DNA of 64,000 nucleotides from contig NC_135556.1 of assembly GCF_964340395.1 (NCBI RefSeq), forward strand, positions 2,877,001 to 2,941,000, written 5' to 3'. This DNA comes from Glandiceps talaboti (Eukaryota > Hemichordata > Enteropneusta > Spengelidae). The position numbers and the translations under genes are program-made. The notes under the pieces are model-generated. The model had not been told where the DNA came from and made no database searches. It worked only from the letters and a program-made list of their open reading frames with translations. This document shows positions 20,492 through 31,845 of the stretch, piece after piece (the first letter of the stretch is position 1; each line of letters starts with the position of its first letter).

Positions 20492-22702
20492 TTGTTCTAG
20501 TCTCTGTTTCTTTCATAAATGGTTTAAATATTACTTCGTGTAAGGGTTCAAACATAACTATACATAAAATTATACATATAATACATGTATTACCTAGCTA
20601 CCACACTAGTTACAGAACATGTCATGTAAGTGTTTGGCTGTTTCACAATCATTGCTTCACTTATCTTACACGTTGGGGCAAAAGTGAACTTGAAGGTTTT
20701 GTAATGGTAATCTTCATACTATTGGATAGTTTATAAAAGAACTTAATCTAAATTGTTCTAGTCTCTTCAGTATGAATTTGTCAGAAGGGATGAATATACT
20801 TCCTATTTCGGACACTACATGTATCGACACTGTAACTCAAATTCAAGTTTCTATTGTACACTAGGCATATGCTCTAACACGTCAGTACATACTATGCATG
20901 CAATATCAATGCCCCTATACCATTGTTACAGGCCCACTTTTGTAACATGGAAAACTTATTTAAAAAGTTATATTTACTTTAGCTTTTCGATGCTTGGCAA
21001 TATATATCTCAGAGGCTATGAATAACCTAAAAATTGCCTAAATAGAAACAAAAAACTGCAGATCTGGCGGGGTGGGGGGGGACCCTTGGACTCCATCACG
21101 CCAGAGGCCACTCATTCGTTAAACCAACAATAAGATTCACCAAAATTGGTAAAAAACTTGAAAAGCTTCTAGGGGAGACCCCCTAGGACCCCCCCCCATA
21201 AGAGGTAGACATGTCCATGCCTCAAATCAAAGTTCTTTCCTCCACCTCTTACTGTCAAGATGCTATGGAACTTTATTTCAAACATGTTTCAACCTTATGT
21301 AGTTGCTTTTTACATGTGTTACGAGTCACAGATCTAAAATATATCCCTTCAGGACATTTTCGTAAATTTTCATTATGAACTCTAAATTGAAGTCAAAAGC
21401 ATTTAAACTTTGTACAAACAGTGACATTCCGTTGCGTAACAACATAGGTCCCTGACATCTCAACATCGCTATTTCGTACCAGGTACGATTGAACTGTCAA
21501 CAAGTTTTATTATGACATGACTATTTTGTGGTCTTTGAGATATGAACTTGTATTACTAATCTAGAGAAGGTGATTGGATATTAGATCTCAGATGATGTCT
21601 TTCATAAGACTTAAGAATACGTCATACTCTAAGAATAGAGATTTGTGTAAACTTTGAAATGTATTTAAGTTGGGTTTTTAGCCCATCTCGAGAAGGAGAG
21701 GCGGAGACGGAGATTGGTCATGTAATAAAATCAACCAAGTGGTTAGCTTGGCGTTCGTTGAACCAGATACGTATGTTTCGTTGTGAGTTCTACTCAACAC
21801 AATCCAAGTCGGTACGGTACCTCGTAGAAGAGATGGTTTGAGAAGAAACTAGTTGGTCGGCTAATTCAACGTTATAGTCTTAAATGGAACAGACTGACGA
21901 TTGGAACAGCAGTGCGAGTGAGTACTTCCCCGTTTGAACATTTCAATATCGATAAACTGCAAAGTAAGCCGATCAACAGCGTTTCACATGTTAGAGCTGT
22001 CTTGTAAAGCTTGCAAATTATTGTCTGAAAGTGTCTGTGAATAGCCTAAACATTGCCTTTAGAAGTAAAAATCCTCCAGGGCTTCTAGGGGGAGACCCCC
22101 TAGAACTCCATCCCCCATTCACACACACTCACACAAGAGGTGGACATATCCCAGTCTCAAAGCTCTTCCCTCTACAGCTATGATGATGCTATGAAACTTT
22201 ATTCAGGGGGGTCAGTGACTTTTTGTCGGCCCAATGGGAAAAAAACACTGACACCCCCACCCCCCACCCCACCCCCAAGCTTGAGAAACTGACCGGTCTA
22301 TCTGAATGTATGATACCAATCAAGTTTCCGATTTGTATTTTCAGTGTGTCACCATACCATGGCATAAAAACTGTCAACGATGTTTATTTAATTGAAAATC
22401 AAACATGTATGAAATATGTAGTTTTCTAAATATAATCTGTGTGTGATAGAACAGCATCTTTTTACTCTCTGTATTACCGTGTGCGAAAACCAAACAGAAA
22501 ATTGTGGCAACAAATGTAGGTGTTCAACATTGACGTAAAAAAAATCCGGATATCTCAAAGAAGCAAAGAAAAAAAAAGTTGCCAGCATAGGCGAAGGAGA
22601 AAAAAATAATTCTCAGGCACTGAAGCAGGTGGGAAAAAAAATAATGACTCTCCACCAATCTTCCAAGCCCCCCCCCCCCCAGGATATTGAATGGTCTACC
22701 CC
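20146..22702. mobile_element. DNA transposon with about 45-bp TIRs and TTA target duplication
   Basis: The left end GGGGTGGACCATTTGATATC...(G-run)...CTTGGAAGATT matches the inverted right end (GGGGTAGACCATTCAATATC..., to 22658) over about 45 bp. TTA is directly repeated outside (20143-20145 and 22703-22705). TTA duplications fit PIF/Harbinger-like elements, but no transposase is left, so the superfamily is open. Inside are C/G-homopolymer tracts, blocks around CTTCTAGGGGGAGACCCCCTAG at 21170 and 22085, and a (CA)n(TA)n microsatellite. Large parts recur in inverted orientation at 53.9-56.3 kb. Confidence 0.7.
20406..20491. repeat. (CA)n(TA)n microsatellite
   Basis: About 35 CA dinucleotides are followed by a short TA run, inside the TIR element. 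The related locus at about 56020 has only short TATATG repeats at this position, so the expansion is specific to this copy. Confidence 0.95.
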
Positions 22703-22715
22703 TTACATGTAGGAA

Positions 22716-24120
22716 TATAGTTATATTTAGTCTGTAGACCTGGAAAACAACAATCTATGAAATATTACACGCCCCTGTGTTCACGGGTACGGCGTCGAGG
22801 TCAAGGTTCATATATCTCAGAACGAGGCAGGCGCCCAATTCGACTGAAATGTTGGACGGGTTGGTAAGAGTACAATAGCGTTCCCATAGCCATTCTTAAA
22901 ATCCGTATTTTTCGCCTGTTTTTACCCATGCAACTTCATCGTCAACCATATTTGACTTTCTATACTCGAAAGTATTTGAGGAAATGTTTTGTAGAAATTT
23001 GCAAGGTTTAAAAGGGTGTTATGATCGAGTTATGGTACCGGTGGCAGTGTGACGCAGTGACGTTTCCAAATAGAATATGTACCTACGTACACATGTCCAT
23101 GTGACTGTAACAATGGTATTACTACAGTGAAGGCAGAATGCAGCTCGTCTCCTTTTGAAACGGGCCGTCAACTTGTTCTTGCCAAGTGATAGCATAGTTG
23201 ACTGCTATACTAATCTCAACAGTGACTTATAATGTTTTGTTTTTTTGGTAGTGAAATTGGGCTCTAACATGCATCGCCAACAGCGATGAAAGTGGGGACA
23301 ACATGTCACACAGTGACAGTAGTCGCCGTCGGAAAACAGCCTAACAAGTTTATGGTAGCATCTTTGGAACAAGTTTTGGACCTTCATGGGACATCCGAAG
23401 ACTAATCCTGGGAGATAACTTGAAATTGATACCTGCAGACACCAGAAGCCGTCTTGGAAGTTGTCTGCCGACTAGCGACTCGAGGTGGACGACGACTCCT
23501 GGTAATTATCACGTTCCGACACCGGCTGTGAAACTAGGACAAACCCGGTTAGTATTTTTTTGTCGGTATATTTTTTCAGTATAGGTCGCCAAAAGTCACG
23601 GTGATAATGTTGTTCATGGATGCGTGATTTGTCGGCATTCCGTAAACATCTGGTAAATTTTGGAAACAAGCCCTTACAAGTTTCCACTCATTTTCTACTT
23701 TGTTGAGGCTTGGAAATTACATTTTTTTTGAACTTCCACACAAAAAAACCTTTTGAGTGTAGTCTGTTTCTATTTTCGGCTACACTTTGTGAATAAATCA
23801 ACAATTGTCAATTCCGTCTGGAGGCAGTAGTGTCTGTTTCAGTCAGCAAACAACTTTTTTTCTTTTTTGCCTTGGGAGTGAGAATTTAATTTTGTAGCTA
23901 GTTCCAATTTTTAGGGACTTTGGCGACATCGGCAAATATAACCCTGTTTTTTGGGGGTTTTTTTTGTTTGTTTTTTATGTACAGCCATTAGCCCAGAATT
24001 AACAGAGCAATTAGTTGTCACTGACCGTTCATTTGCTGTCCACATAGCTGCTCTTTCCTTTGTCAAAAAAATGACAGGGAGGTTGGTATAGTGTACACAT
24101 GTCGACTTACAATGAGGGCA
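22716..24120. other. no gene recognised; one dispersed repeat
   Basis: The only structure I can support is a roughly 100-bp segment at 23462-23550 (TTGGAAGTTGTCTGCCGACT ... CTAGGACAAACCC) that recurs in the same orientation at 25526-25628. Short open frames here differ between the copies. Confidence 0.4.
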
Positions 24121-24125
24121 ATCAC

Positions 24126-24741
24126 TGTACAGTATTTTACCCACAACTCTCTCTGATTTGTATGCGTGAATGTTCCTTATTTTATAACTTCAAAGAGAAG
24201 CAATATTTCTTAACATTTAAAACATAACAATTACATTTGATTAATGTGTAGCAAAAGTACGATTGAGATTAAAAAATACAGTTGCAAATTTTGAATAAAA
24301 ATGTACCAAAAACAAAATGAAACACGTGCTTTGAATAATGTACTTTCCAACATCAAGTAATCACAAACTTGGGTAGTCAGTCTGTGTAGAGAGTTTTAAC
24401 ATGTAAATTTCTTTTGTTATACCTATTCAGAGAAATCAATATCTTTGGTGAAGTAATAACAGGTGCAAATATTTTCCTTAGTTTCCTTGGAAATATTCTG
24501 CATGCCTTTCAAGAAAGTCTATTTAAATATTTAAAAAATTGCCATCTCCTTCTACAAGAGATAATTGATATTTGAACCAATGAAACTGGGTATTCAAAAA
24601 CTCATGAGTTACAAAAGTACGATTTGAAAATGACAAAAATGTTTCTACAGAACCCTGTATACTGGCGAGATTTGTCTGAATTGAAGCTTACGTATGAGAG
24701 TACAAATCAGAGGGAATTGTGGGTAAAATATTTAACAGTGA
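24126..24741. mobile_element. MITE-like element with about 45-bp inverted ends
   Basis: Left: ATCACTGTACAGTATTTTAC then CCACAACTCTCTCTGATTTG. Right, inverted: CACTGTTAAATATTTTACCC then ACAATTCCCTCTGATTTGTA. About 45 bp match with some mismatches. The interior is A/T-rich and non-coding. Confidence 0.55.
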
Positions 24742-25055
24742 GTGTACGTTTGTTGACAAGGGACTAGCCGGTCACACAAAAACAGTCTCAGAAACGAGAC
24801 TGTTTTGGTTTCCCCTGAGGGCAAAACCTGATTGGAAATGAAACTACCAACCGCTGTCTTGATTACTGTCTTTGTTTTTTTAGAGTCTTTCTCAGAGACA
24901 ATGTTGGCCAGCTCTTCCGAAATTTTGATGAATCGAGCAAAACATTCACGTTGGCTGCTGCTTGTGGTCATAGTTTCAGACGAGCCAGACATGTTTACAA
25001 TTTGTTGTTCTTTGAAAATATTGTCATTATTCGCATGTATATATGATGTCATCAT
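24732..25055 (-). other. unassigned open frame, 107 codons
   Basis: A minus-strand frame contains MSGSSETMTTSSSQRECFAR, KISEELANIVSEKDSKKTK and SFISNQVLPSGETKT, with a stop that falls inside the end of the MITE-like element. Composition looks protein-like (charged, no simple repeat). There is no recognised domain and no downstream exon. It could be a first exon truncated by the MITE or chance. Confidence 0.15.
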
Positions 25056-25639
25056 GATGCACTAATCAATGGAGCTAGGGACTAGTTCTATTAGTGCCTA
25101 CTACATCATTTATCATAGAACAGCACGAGAATGGTCCATAATATGTGATGTAGCATTGACCAATCACGACCGAGAGTTGAGTATGCAGTGTGTTATAATG
25201 TTTAATACTGGGATAGTACATTGTTTATTTTTACAGCAAATTTTGTAGTTAGTAAACATTCATTGATAGTTTACCCAGTACCTGCCTTGCTGAACAGTTA
25301 GGCAGCTCCCCTGGAGTCCATCTGTTGTCTTAGAAATTATATTTTTTGCCCCCTTATTCAGAGATTAATTTTTTGAGGTCCTATTAAAGAATTAGTGATT
25401 GCAATCTCTGAATTTCCAATTTCTGTTTTCAAATAGTTTCGCCATATTTGCTGTTTTTCCTGTCGAAGTTATAATAGTTGGATGTAAACTAAATAAATTG
25501 CCCGTTGTCTGTGTTGATTGGAGCACTCTTGGAAGTTGTCTGCCGACTGGCGACTTCAAGTGAATGACTACTCCTGTAATTATTATGTATACTTCCGACA
25601 CCTGTTGTGAAACTAGGACAAACCCAGCCATAATCACAG

Positions 25640-28600
25640 AAGCTTGGTAAGATACACGAGTATTTTACCGGGCAAAAAGAGATACCTGCTTTATAGTAAT
25701 AAGATAAGATCATGAAAGACCACTATGGCACATACAATTTCTTTGTAGGGGTTGGTCTTAGCTACAATAATTGTAGCTTTGTTTTTATTTACAGTACTTT
25801 TTAAATTCTTTTTTATGTTTTATTTTGTGTGACTCAACAAGTTTCATTTTTAGTTTTTATTTCTTATGGGGTTTGCAAAGAAAACAAAGCTACAATTCTA
25901 TTATTGAACAAGGCCAGTCTAAAATCTCTTGGCAATTATCTCCATGATTTTCTCATAAAACAGTCAATCATTAACTTCAGCTATTGTTGCAATTGCAAAA
26001 TTCACTACGCAAGTACTCAAATATACCAAAATTTGATTCAAAATGGCAATAAGTACTCAGTAGTGGTTTGGAGTCCTAGGCAACCATTATGACGTCGTTC
26101 TAGTACATGGAGCATGCACAGTATTAGTCAACGTGTCTACCGAATTTGAAAATTTAGCTGTAACATTGAGAATATAGTACGATTTCCACTTGAAAATAAC
26201 ATTTAGGAAGCATTAAGGTATTTGTGTGGGCTAGGACGTCAGGTGAATTTATCAATAAAACTATGTAAATCCACTCATACATTAATTATTTAGACGCACT
26301 GGAGTCGGAACTAGCAAAGGGCAAACCGTCAATAAGCAGTAACACAGCCACAAACTTTGACCAACTAAGAGTAATTGACATTTTGCTGGGGAGTCTGATG
26401 CGCCCTCTACGACAACTTCCTGAGTAACACACACATGGGGAGTGTGAGAGTCTGCCGTAAAGATGTTTTAGTATTTTAAATGCCTGACTGTAAAGCGTTG
26501 AGTGTCGGCATTTTTGTCAATTGTTATAAAATTGTTATAAAGAAAAAAAACGTTTGATGGATGACAATTTTTTTGTCATCGTGAGCATGTGCTTCTGACA
26601 GAATCAGGTGTCCGCAGAAGTATCGCCCACACTCCGAGTTTAGCATAAGTTCAGAAGTACGGCGTTGATGTATTATGTACACACGTACACGATCTCAAGT
26701 CAAATGATTTTCCTTCCACGTTTTGTTTTTCAAAATTCGGTGAAGGCTGTTTTATGATTGATTAAACTTGTTCTATTTCCAAAACCCATGGTGTCATCTC
26801 TGAAAGCAGTCAATCTTAACTAAACTACATGTATTACTATTCACGTCGTATTCGTTTCTAGACTAAAGGCATCACCGTGTCACATGTGCGAGTACGAGTT
26901 CACATCGATACAACCACAAGCGATGTATTTCAAAACAAATGCATGCGGAATGGTGAATACTGATCGAGCCAAGTTTGGTCTCCGTAGCGGTAAATATAAT
27001 CCCAGGGTCTCTACGATGTTAGTCGATGTCATGACTAGCTGATAGTGCCAACAAATATTGAACATTTTATGAACGGCTTAGATACATTTTAAGAGTCGCT
27101 TTCCTGAATAAAACAACCATTTTCAGATTGCATGCCGACATGGGCGACACATCAAGTAATCAAAGACACAACAACAAACATATCCAAAGCAACTGTGTTT
27201 ATTTATAGCAATCTGCGGATTGAAATCATGATTTTCCTAGGGAATGATCCGTACCACACGTCAATTAAACTGAGGACCTAACTGAAACATTGAAACATTT
27301 TAATTTTGCTCACATTGTACATTTGAGTCGTCATGGACTATCGAACAGTCAATTTCAGGAACGACAATTTGCATCATAGACCTCATGTTTGCTTGTACCG
27401 CGCCGTTCACACGTGTGAGCTTACACTGTAGGCAAACTCGCTCTGTCTTCTTGGGCTAATGGAATGCGTACGATTGTCTGCAGACACAAATTTATGGTTG
27501 TCTGCAGACACAATTTTTTCTATGTAATTTTTATTGAAAATGCGTAAAATACACAAGATCTGCTGTAGTTCGGTGCGTAGTTTCAGAGGGAGTAATTCGA
27601 AACTCTAGTCTGACAATCAGTTGTCCTCCAAGGTCATATTCATAATCTACCGTCACCCCGCACGTACAAGTTACGTCTGCAAGCATGACTAGATATGATC
27701 ACATGGAAACACTGTCCCTCCATTCTCAGCCAAGGCCTCGTAACGAAGTTTGGAACGTCTTTTACCTATTTTCGTTTTCGGCATCGTGGTAGTGCATGCC
27801 AAATATGGTAGTGAGTCTTTGAGAGTTGTCCAACGGCAGCTAATAGTTTTCATAACACGCTGTAGAAAGTAACTGAGCGACCGTATTGAAATCAAAGATA
27901 CGCATGCGCGATATGCATGAGTTTGTTGATGTCCCCCTAGCCTTGACACAGTTGATCGCATTACCGAAACACTACATATTAGCAATGTAAGCGTCCATAT
28001 ATATCAGAGTGTTAACCTGTTTTCGAGCCATATTACGATTTTCATTCATTCTAGAGGGTTCAAAGAGACAGAATCACTTACGCGTTCGCAAGTATTGTTT
28101 TTACAAGTACCACGAAATGGTTGAGAAGTTGTCAAAAATGGGATTTTTTTGCCATTTTGACCATTTAGAACGTTTCTTCATTTTACTCGTTCTAGCTTAT
28201 TATACATGCTAGGGAATTCGGGTTTGTTTTATTTGATAATTGAGATGAAGGACGAGAAATTGGTTAGAGGGTTTTTATGTTAGTGAAACAGGCACTTGGC
28301 ACTACTTTGTTGAAAATGGGGTACACATACAACAAAATTTGCCTTTTTGACTATTACTTTGAAGCATTTTGGATCAAAATTTCAAAATTTTGTTTAGAAA
28401 GATTTTGACTTGTATATTTATGATCACAACTGTAAAAAAAAATTTTTTTAAAAATCAAAATTGTCTATTACAGAGTGGAAAATATGAAAAATATGATATA
28501 ATAATATACACAGGTGTCAAATTTCATCATAATTTAAACAAACTCTACTTTAATGTTTTTAATGTTATGATGAATATTAAAGGGACAAACTCAGAAAATT

Positions 28601-29035
28601 TGGTGTCAATTTATCTTTATTTTTAACAAAGTTACAACAATATTTCTACAATAAAGAATTGGATGAAAAATAGCCTATACAACAACCTTAATGTGATCGA
28701 GAGCGACACATGTATATCGGTAGACTAAGACATAGGATATGCTCGAATTTCAGTTTCAACAGGATCCTGGATACATTTTTTATAGGAGTTTACACATGAT
28801 TGAACTGTAGCAGTTCTAGCGGAGGACTGACAGTGACGTAGTGAAACCGATACTGTACTAAGTTGATGTTTGCTTTATAAAATGTTTCATCTTAATTTTG
28901 TTGAAAATGAAAACTAGGGATGTGTATTTTTGATTTTTATGTATTGTTGCATCTATCAAAAAAATAATTGACAACAACACATACTCAGATACATGTGAAG
29001 TTGTGTTATCTGTCTAACAGACAACATATGGTATA
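25640..29035. other. long stretch with no supported feature
   Basis: I found no exon, RNA gene or transposon end that I can support. There is a duplicated word TGTCTGCAGACACAA near 27475-27515. The short minus-strand frame MPKTKIGKRRSKLRYEALAE near 27690-27785 has no supporting signals. Confidence 0.4.
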
Positions 29036-29038
29036 GCA

Positions 29039-29310
29039 TTTACAGAAGATATAGTCTAACCTTGCAAATCTAGCGAAATGTCCTGTAAAATTTACAGAAG
29101 ATATAGTCTAACCTTGCAAATCTAGTGAAATGTCCTGTAAAATTTACAGAAGATATAGTCTAACCTTGCAAGTCTATGCAAATGTTGTTTAAAATTTACA
29201 GAAGATATAGTCTAACCTTGCAAATCTAGTGAAATGTCCTGTAAAATCTTACTGAAGATATAGTCTAACCTTGCAAATGTAGCAAAATGTCCTGTAAAAT
29301 CTTACTGATT
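29039..29310 (+). repeat. 52-bp tandem repeat, about 5 copies
   Basis: TTTACAGAAGATATAGTCTA-ACCTTGCAAATCTAG recurs at 29041, 29093, 29145, 29197 and 29250, spacing 52-53 bp, with few mismatches. The last partial unit ends at about 29310. Confidence 0.9.
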
Positions 29311-29744
29311 ACTGCATGGCCATTTTCCTTCAATCTAAGATATCCAGGGAAATTATAGCACTGTACGATAAATAAATCCAGCTAAAATCACCTTTGGCTT
29401 TGACATTACATTTTTTTGTAAGAGTGCAAATCTTTTTGCAAGCACTAAATTGTGATATTTTGCTTGTTGGCATGTGTTATTATTTATGTTCAATGTCCAA
29501 GGTCCAAGAACTATTTAGATAGATAAGAAAGAGGCTTCACACACTGTTCATTACAATAATAATAATTCTAAACCCCTAGAGACACGCAGGCACTGTATGT
29601 GCACACATAAATTACCACAGGGAACCATGCAAGCAAAGTCATCTTGTTAATTTTTCACTGACAGCATAAGCTTTAGGTATAGGTTGGTATACATATGTAG
29701 GTATAGAGGTATAAGTGATCATGGTCTGTCTGTCAACTTTTTTA

Positions 29745-29782
29745 GCTCCGCTGTCAGCAAAAGCTGAAAGCGTAGCTTTAGG
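29745..29782. other. short hairpin GCTCCGCTGTCAGC / GCTGAAAGCGTAGC
   Basis: An imperfect palindrome around AAAA is followed by CCGTCAAACTTTT near 29836. The same CTGTCAACTTTTTTAGC context occurs just before it. This looks like the end module of a MITE-like repeat. No second end was located. 29310-29635 and 29890-30075 show nothing further. Confidence 0.4.
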
Positions 29783-30077
29783 TAATATTATATATAGGTT
29801 GTATAGAGTATAGAGAGTAGAGTGAATCATAGGTGTCCGTCAAACTTTTATATTTTCATTATCTACTCCGAAAGTGACAGTCGGAATTCTTCGATATTTG
29901 GTGTGCTTGTTCCCTGGGGGGAGGCTATTCAGATTTTTCATGCCAAGTTGATCTGTGCCATTTTCAATTTTTTATGATTTTTTTTTCATAAAATGTCATT
30001 TTCATCATCTCCTTGAAAACTTCTTGTCAGATTGCTTTGATATCTGGTGTGTTGATGCGCAGGGGTAGCTTACTTAG

Positions 30078-31262
30078 ATTTGTTAATTTCAAGTCAGCAC
30101 GTCTTCTTTTCTATTTTTTATGATTTTTTTTTTGTAATTTTAAAAAAAAATGAATATGGTAATGAGCATTATGACCGCCGCCATATTGGAAATCAGTCCA
30201 CGAGACTTTAGGTAAACTGCAACTTTTCAAAAGACACTATTGACGTCAAACAAGCAATGTAATATGTGCTGTAGTCTTAATTCTACGCATTGTGCGCCCA
30301 AATGACAAATATTGTGTGCAAAGTATTTGTTTGAAACAGGGTTGTAAACTTCAAATCCAAATTCTCCACCCTCCTACAGAATGGTTCATTCCAGTATACA
30401 CGCACCTCACGATCAAATGAGCTCTATGAGCATGCCTGAACTGAAGTGTATGGGACGATTTTTGACAGTCAGTCGTCAATAAAAACGATAATACTCTTTC
30501 TAAAATTATCACATTTTGAAAGGGAAAGTACTTTGTGGTTCATTTATGGAGTTTTGTTTTCGTACGATCAATCTTGGTGGCAAAATAACAGCGTCAAAAT
30601 TACCTATGTGGTAGTTCCATACGGCGACAATCTCAAGTACCCGGATGCATGAGGGACTAACCCGGAAGCAAGTCGTTGCCAGCCATACGTTACAGTGGTA
30701 ACATCGTCCGAGAAATCGCTGCGTTCAGAGTGTCATTATTCACAGAATTGTTTTTTTCGAGTGAAAACCCGTTAATTTGTTAATTTCAAGTCAGCACATC
30801 TTTTCTATTTTTGATGATTTTTTTTGTAATGTAAAAAAAATTAATATGCTAATGAGCATTGTGACCGACGCCATATTGAAAATCAGTCTAGGAGACTTTG
30901 TAAACTGCCACTTTTCAAAAGACACCATTAACGTCAAACAAGCAATGTAATATGTGCTATAGTCTTAATTCTATGCATTATGTGCAAAGTGTTTGTTCGA
31001 AACAGGGTTGCGGACTTCAAATCCAAATTCTGCACCCCTTCTACAGAATGGTTCATTCCAGTAGATATGTATGCTCTCCATTGACAAAGTCATTAAGTTG
31101 AATTGGGGACGATTTTTGACAGTCAGTCGTCAATAAAAATGATAATACTCATCCTAAAATTACCTCATTTTGAAAGGGAATGTACTTTGTGGTTCATTTA
31201 TGAAGTTTTGATTTTGTATGATCAATATTGGTGGCAAAATCACCACGTTAAAATTGCTGATA
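30078..31262 (+). repeat. tandem duplication of a block of about 500 bp, offset about 690-698 bp
   Basis: The block at 30078-30605 returns at 30775-31262 with moderate divergence. Landmarks are TTGTTAATTTCAAGTCAGCA (30080/30778), AATGAGCATT (30161/30851), GACGATTTTTGACAGTCAG (30453/31107) and TGGTGGCAAAATAAC/TGGTGGCAAAATCAC. Sequence between the copies is not duplicated. An open frame near the end of each copy is discussed under rejected items. Confidence 0.8.
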
Positions 31263-31479
31263 TGGTAATGGCAGTGCAGAAACGAGTACAGGCGAGGTGA
31301 AAGTTCTTTTGCTAATGAGCCTTACCATATATGGGAAAAAAGTAGTCATGAGTTTGCAGTCCAGACTTTCGTTTTAATTTTTCATTAAAAGCTTGTGATA
31401 TGATGTCTTGTTGCTTTTTAGCACAACTGAACTGGAGTTGGGAAATCATTCAAATCAAAATGATCTTACTCCCGGTGTG

Positions 31480-31845
31480 TGATTTAGGTCGAAAATGTAA
31501 TTTTTGGTCAAAAACCTTACTCAAAAACTATTGGGCAGATGGGTCTGAAATTTGGTGGGAACATTCTTAGGAGTGTTTAAGCATTCAAAATATGCCTAGC
31601 AACAAGACCACAGCCATAGCAACAGCCAAACGATGAGGTATTTCACAAAGATAACCACTGGGATTAAAAGACAATTGAATATGCATTCAAAACATTATGT
31701 AAATTTCCCTAGCAACAAGATCACGCCAATAGCAATAGCCAAATGGTGAGGTTTTTCACAAAGATAATCACTGGGATTAAAAGGCAATTGAATAAGCATT
31801 TCAAAATGTATTCAAATATGCCTAGCAACAAAACAAAGGTGGTAT
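31480..31845 (+). repeat. families D and C in opposite order to 15.4-16.2 kb
   Basis: A D-type unit (GGTCAAAAACCTTACTCAAA, ATTGGGCAGATGGGTCTGAA) leads into three C units at about 31595, 31708 and 31822. The order is the reverse complement of the composite at 15368-16185, so C and D travel together as one element. It then joins directly to family B. Confidence 0.65.

Noticed and set aside
23462-25628. LTR pair of a retrotransposon (direct repeats 2.07 kb apart)
   Set aside because: Only about 100 bp match, without TG...CA ends, primer-binding site or coding sequence between them.
29039-29310. CRISPR-like array
   Set aside because: Units are contiguous with no unique spacers, and the DNA is clearly eukaryotic.
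30446-31300. Paired open frames GTIFDSQSSIK... in both copies of the 690-bp duplication
   Set aside because: The reading frame is shared, but nearly all base differences between the copies change the amino acid, which argues against protein-level selection.
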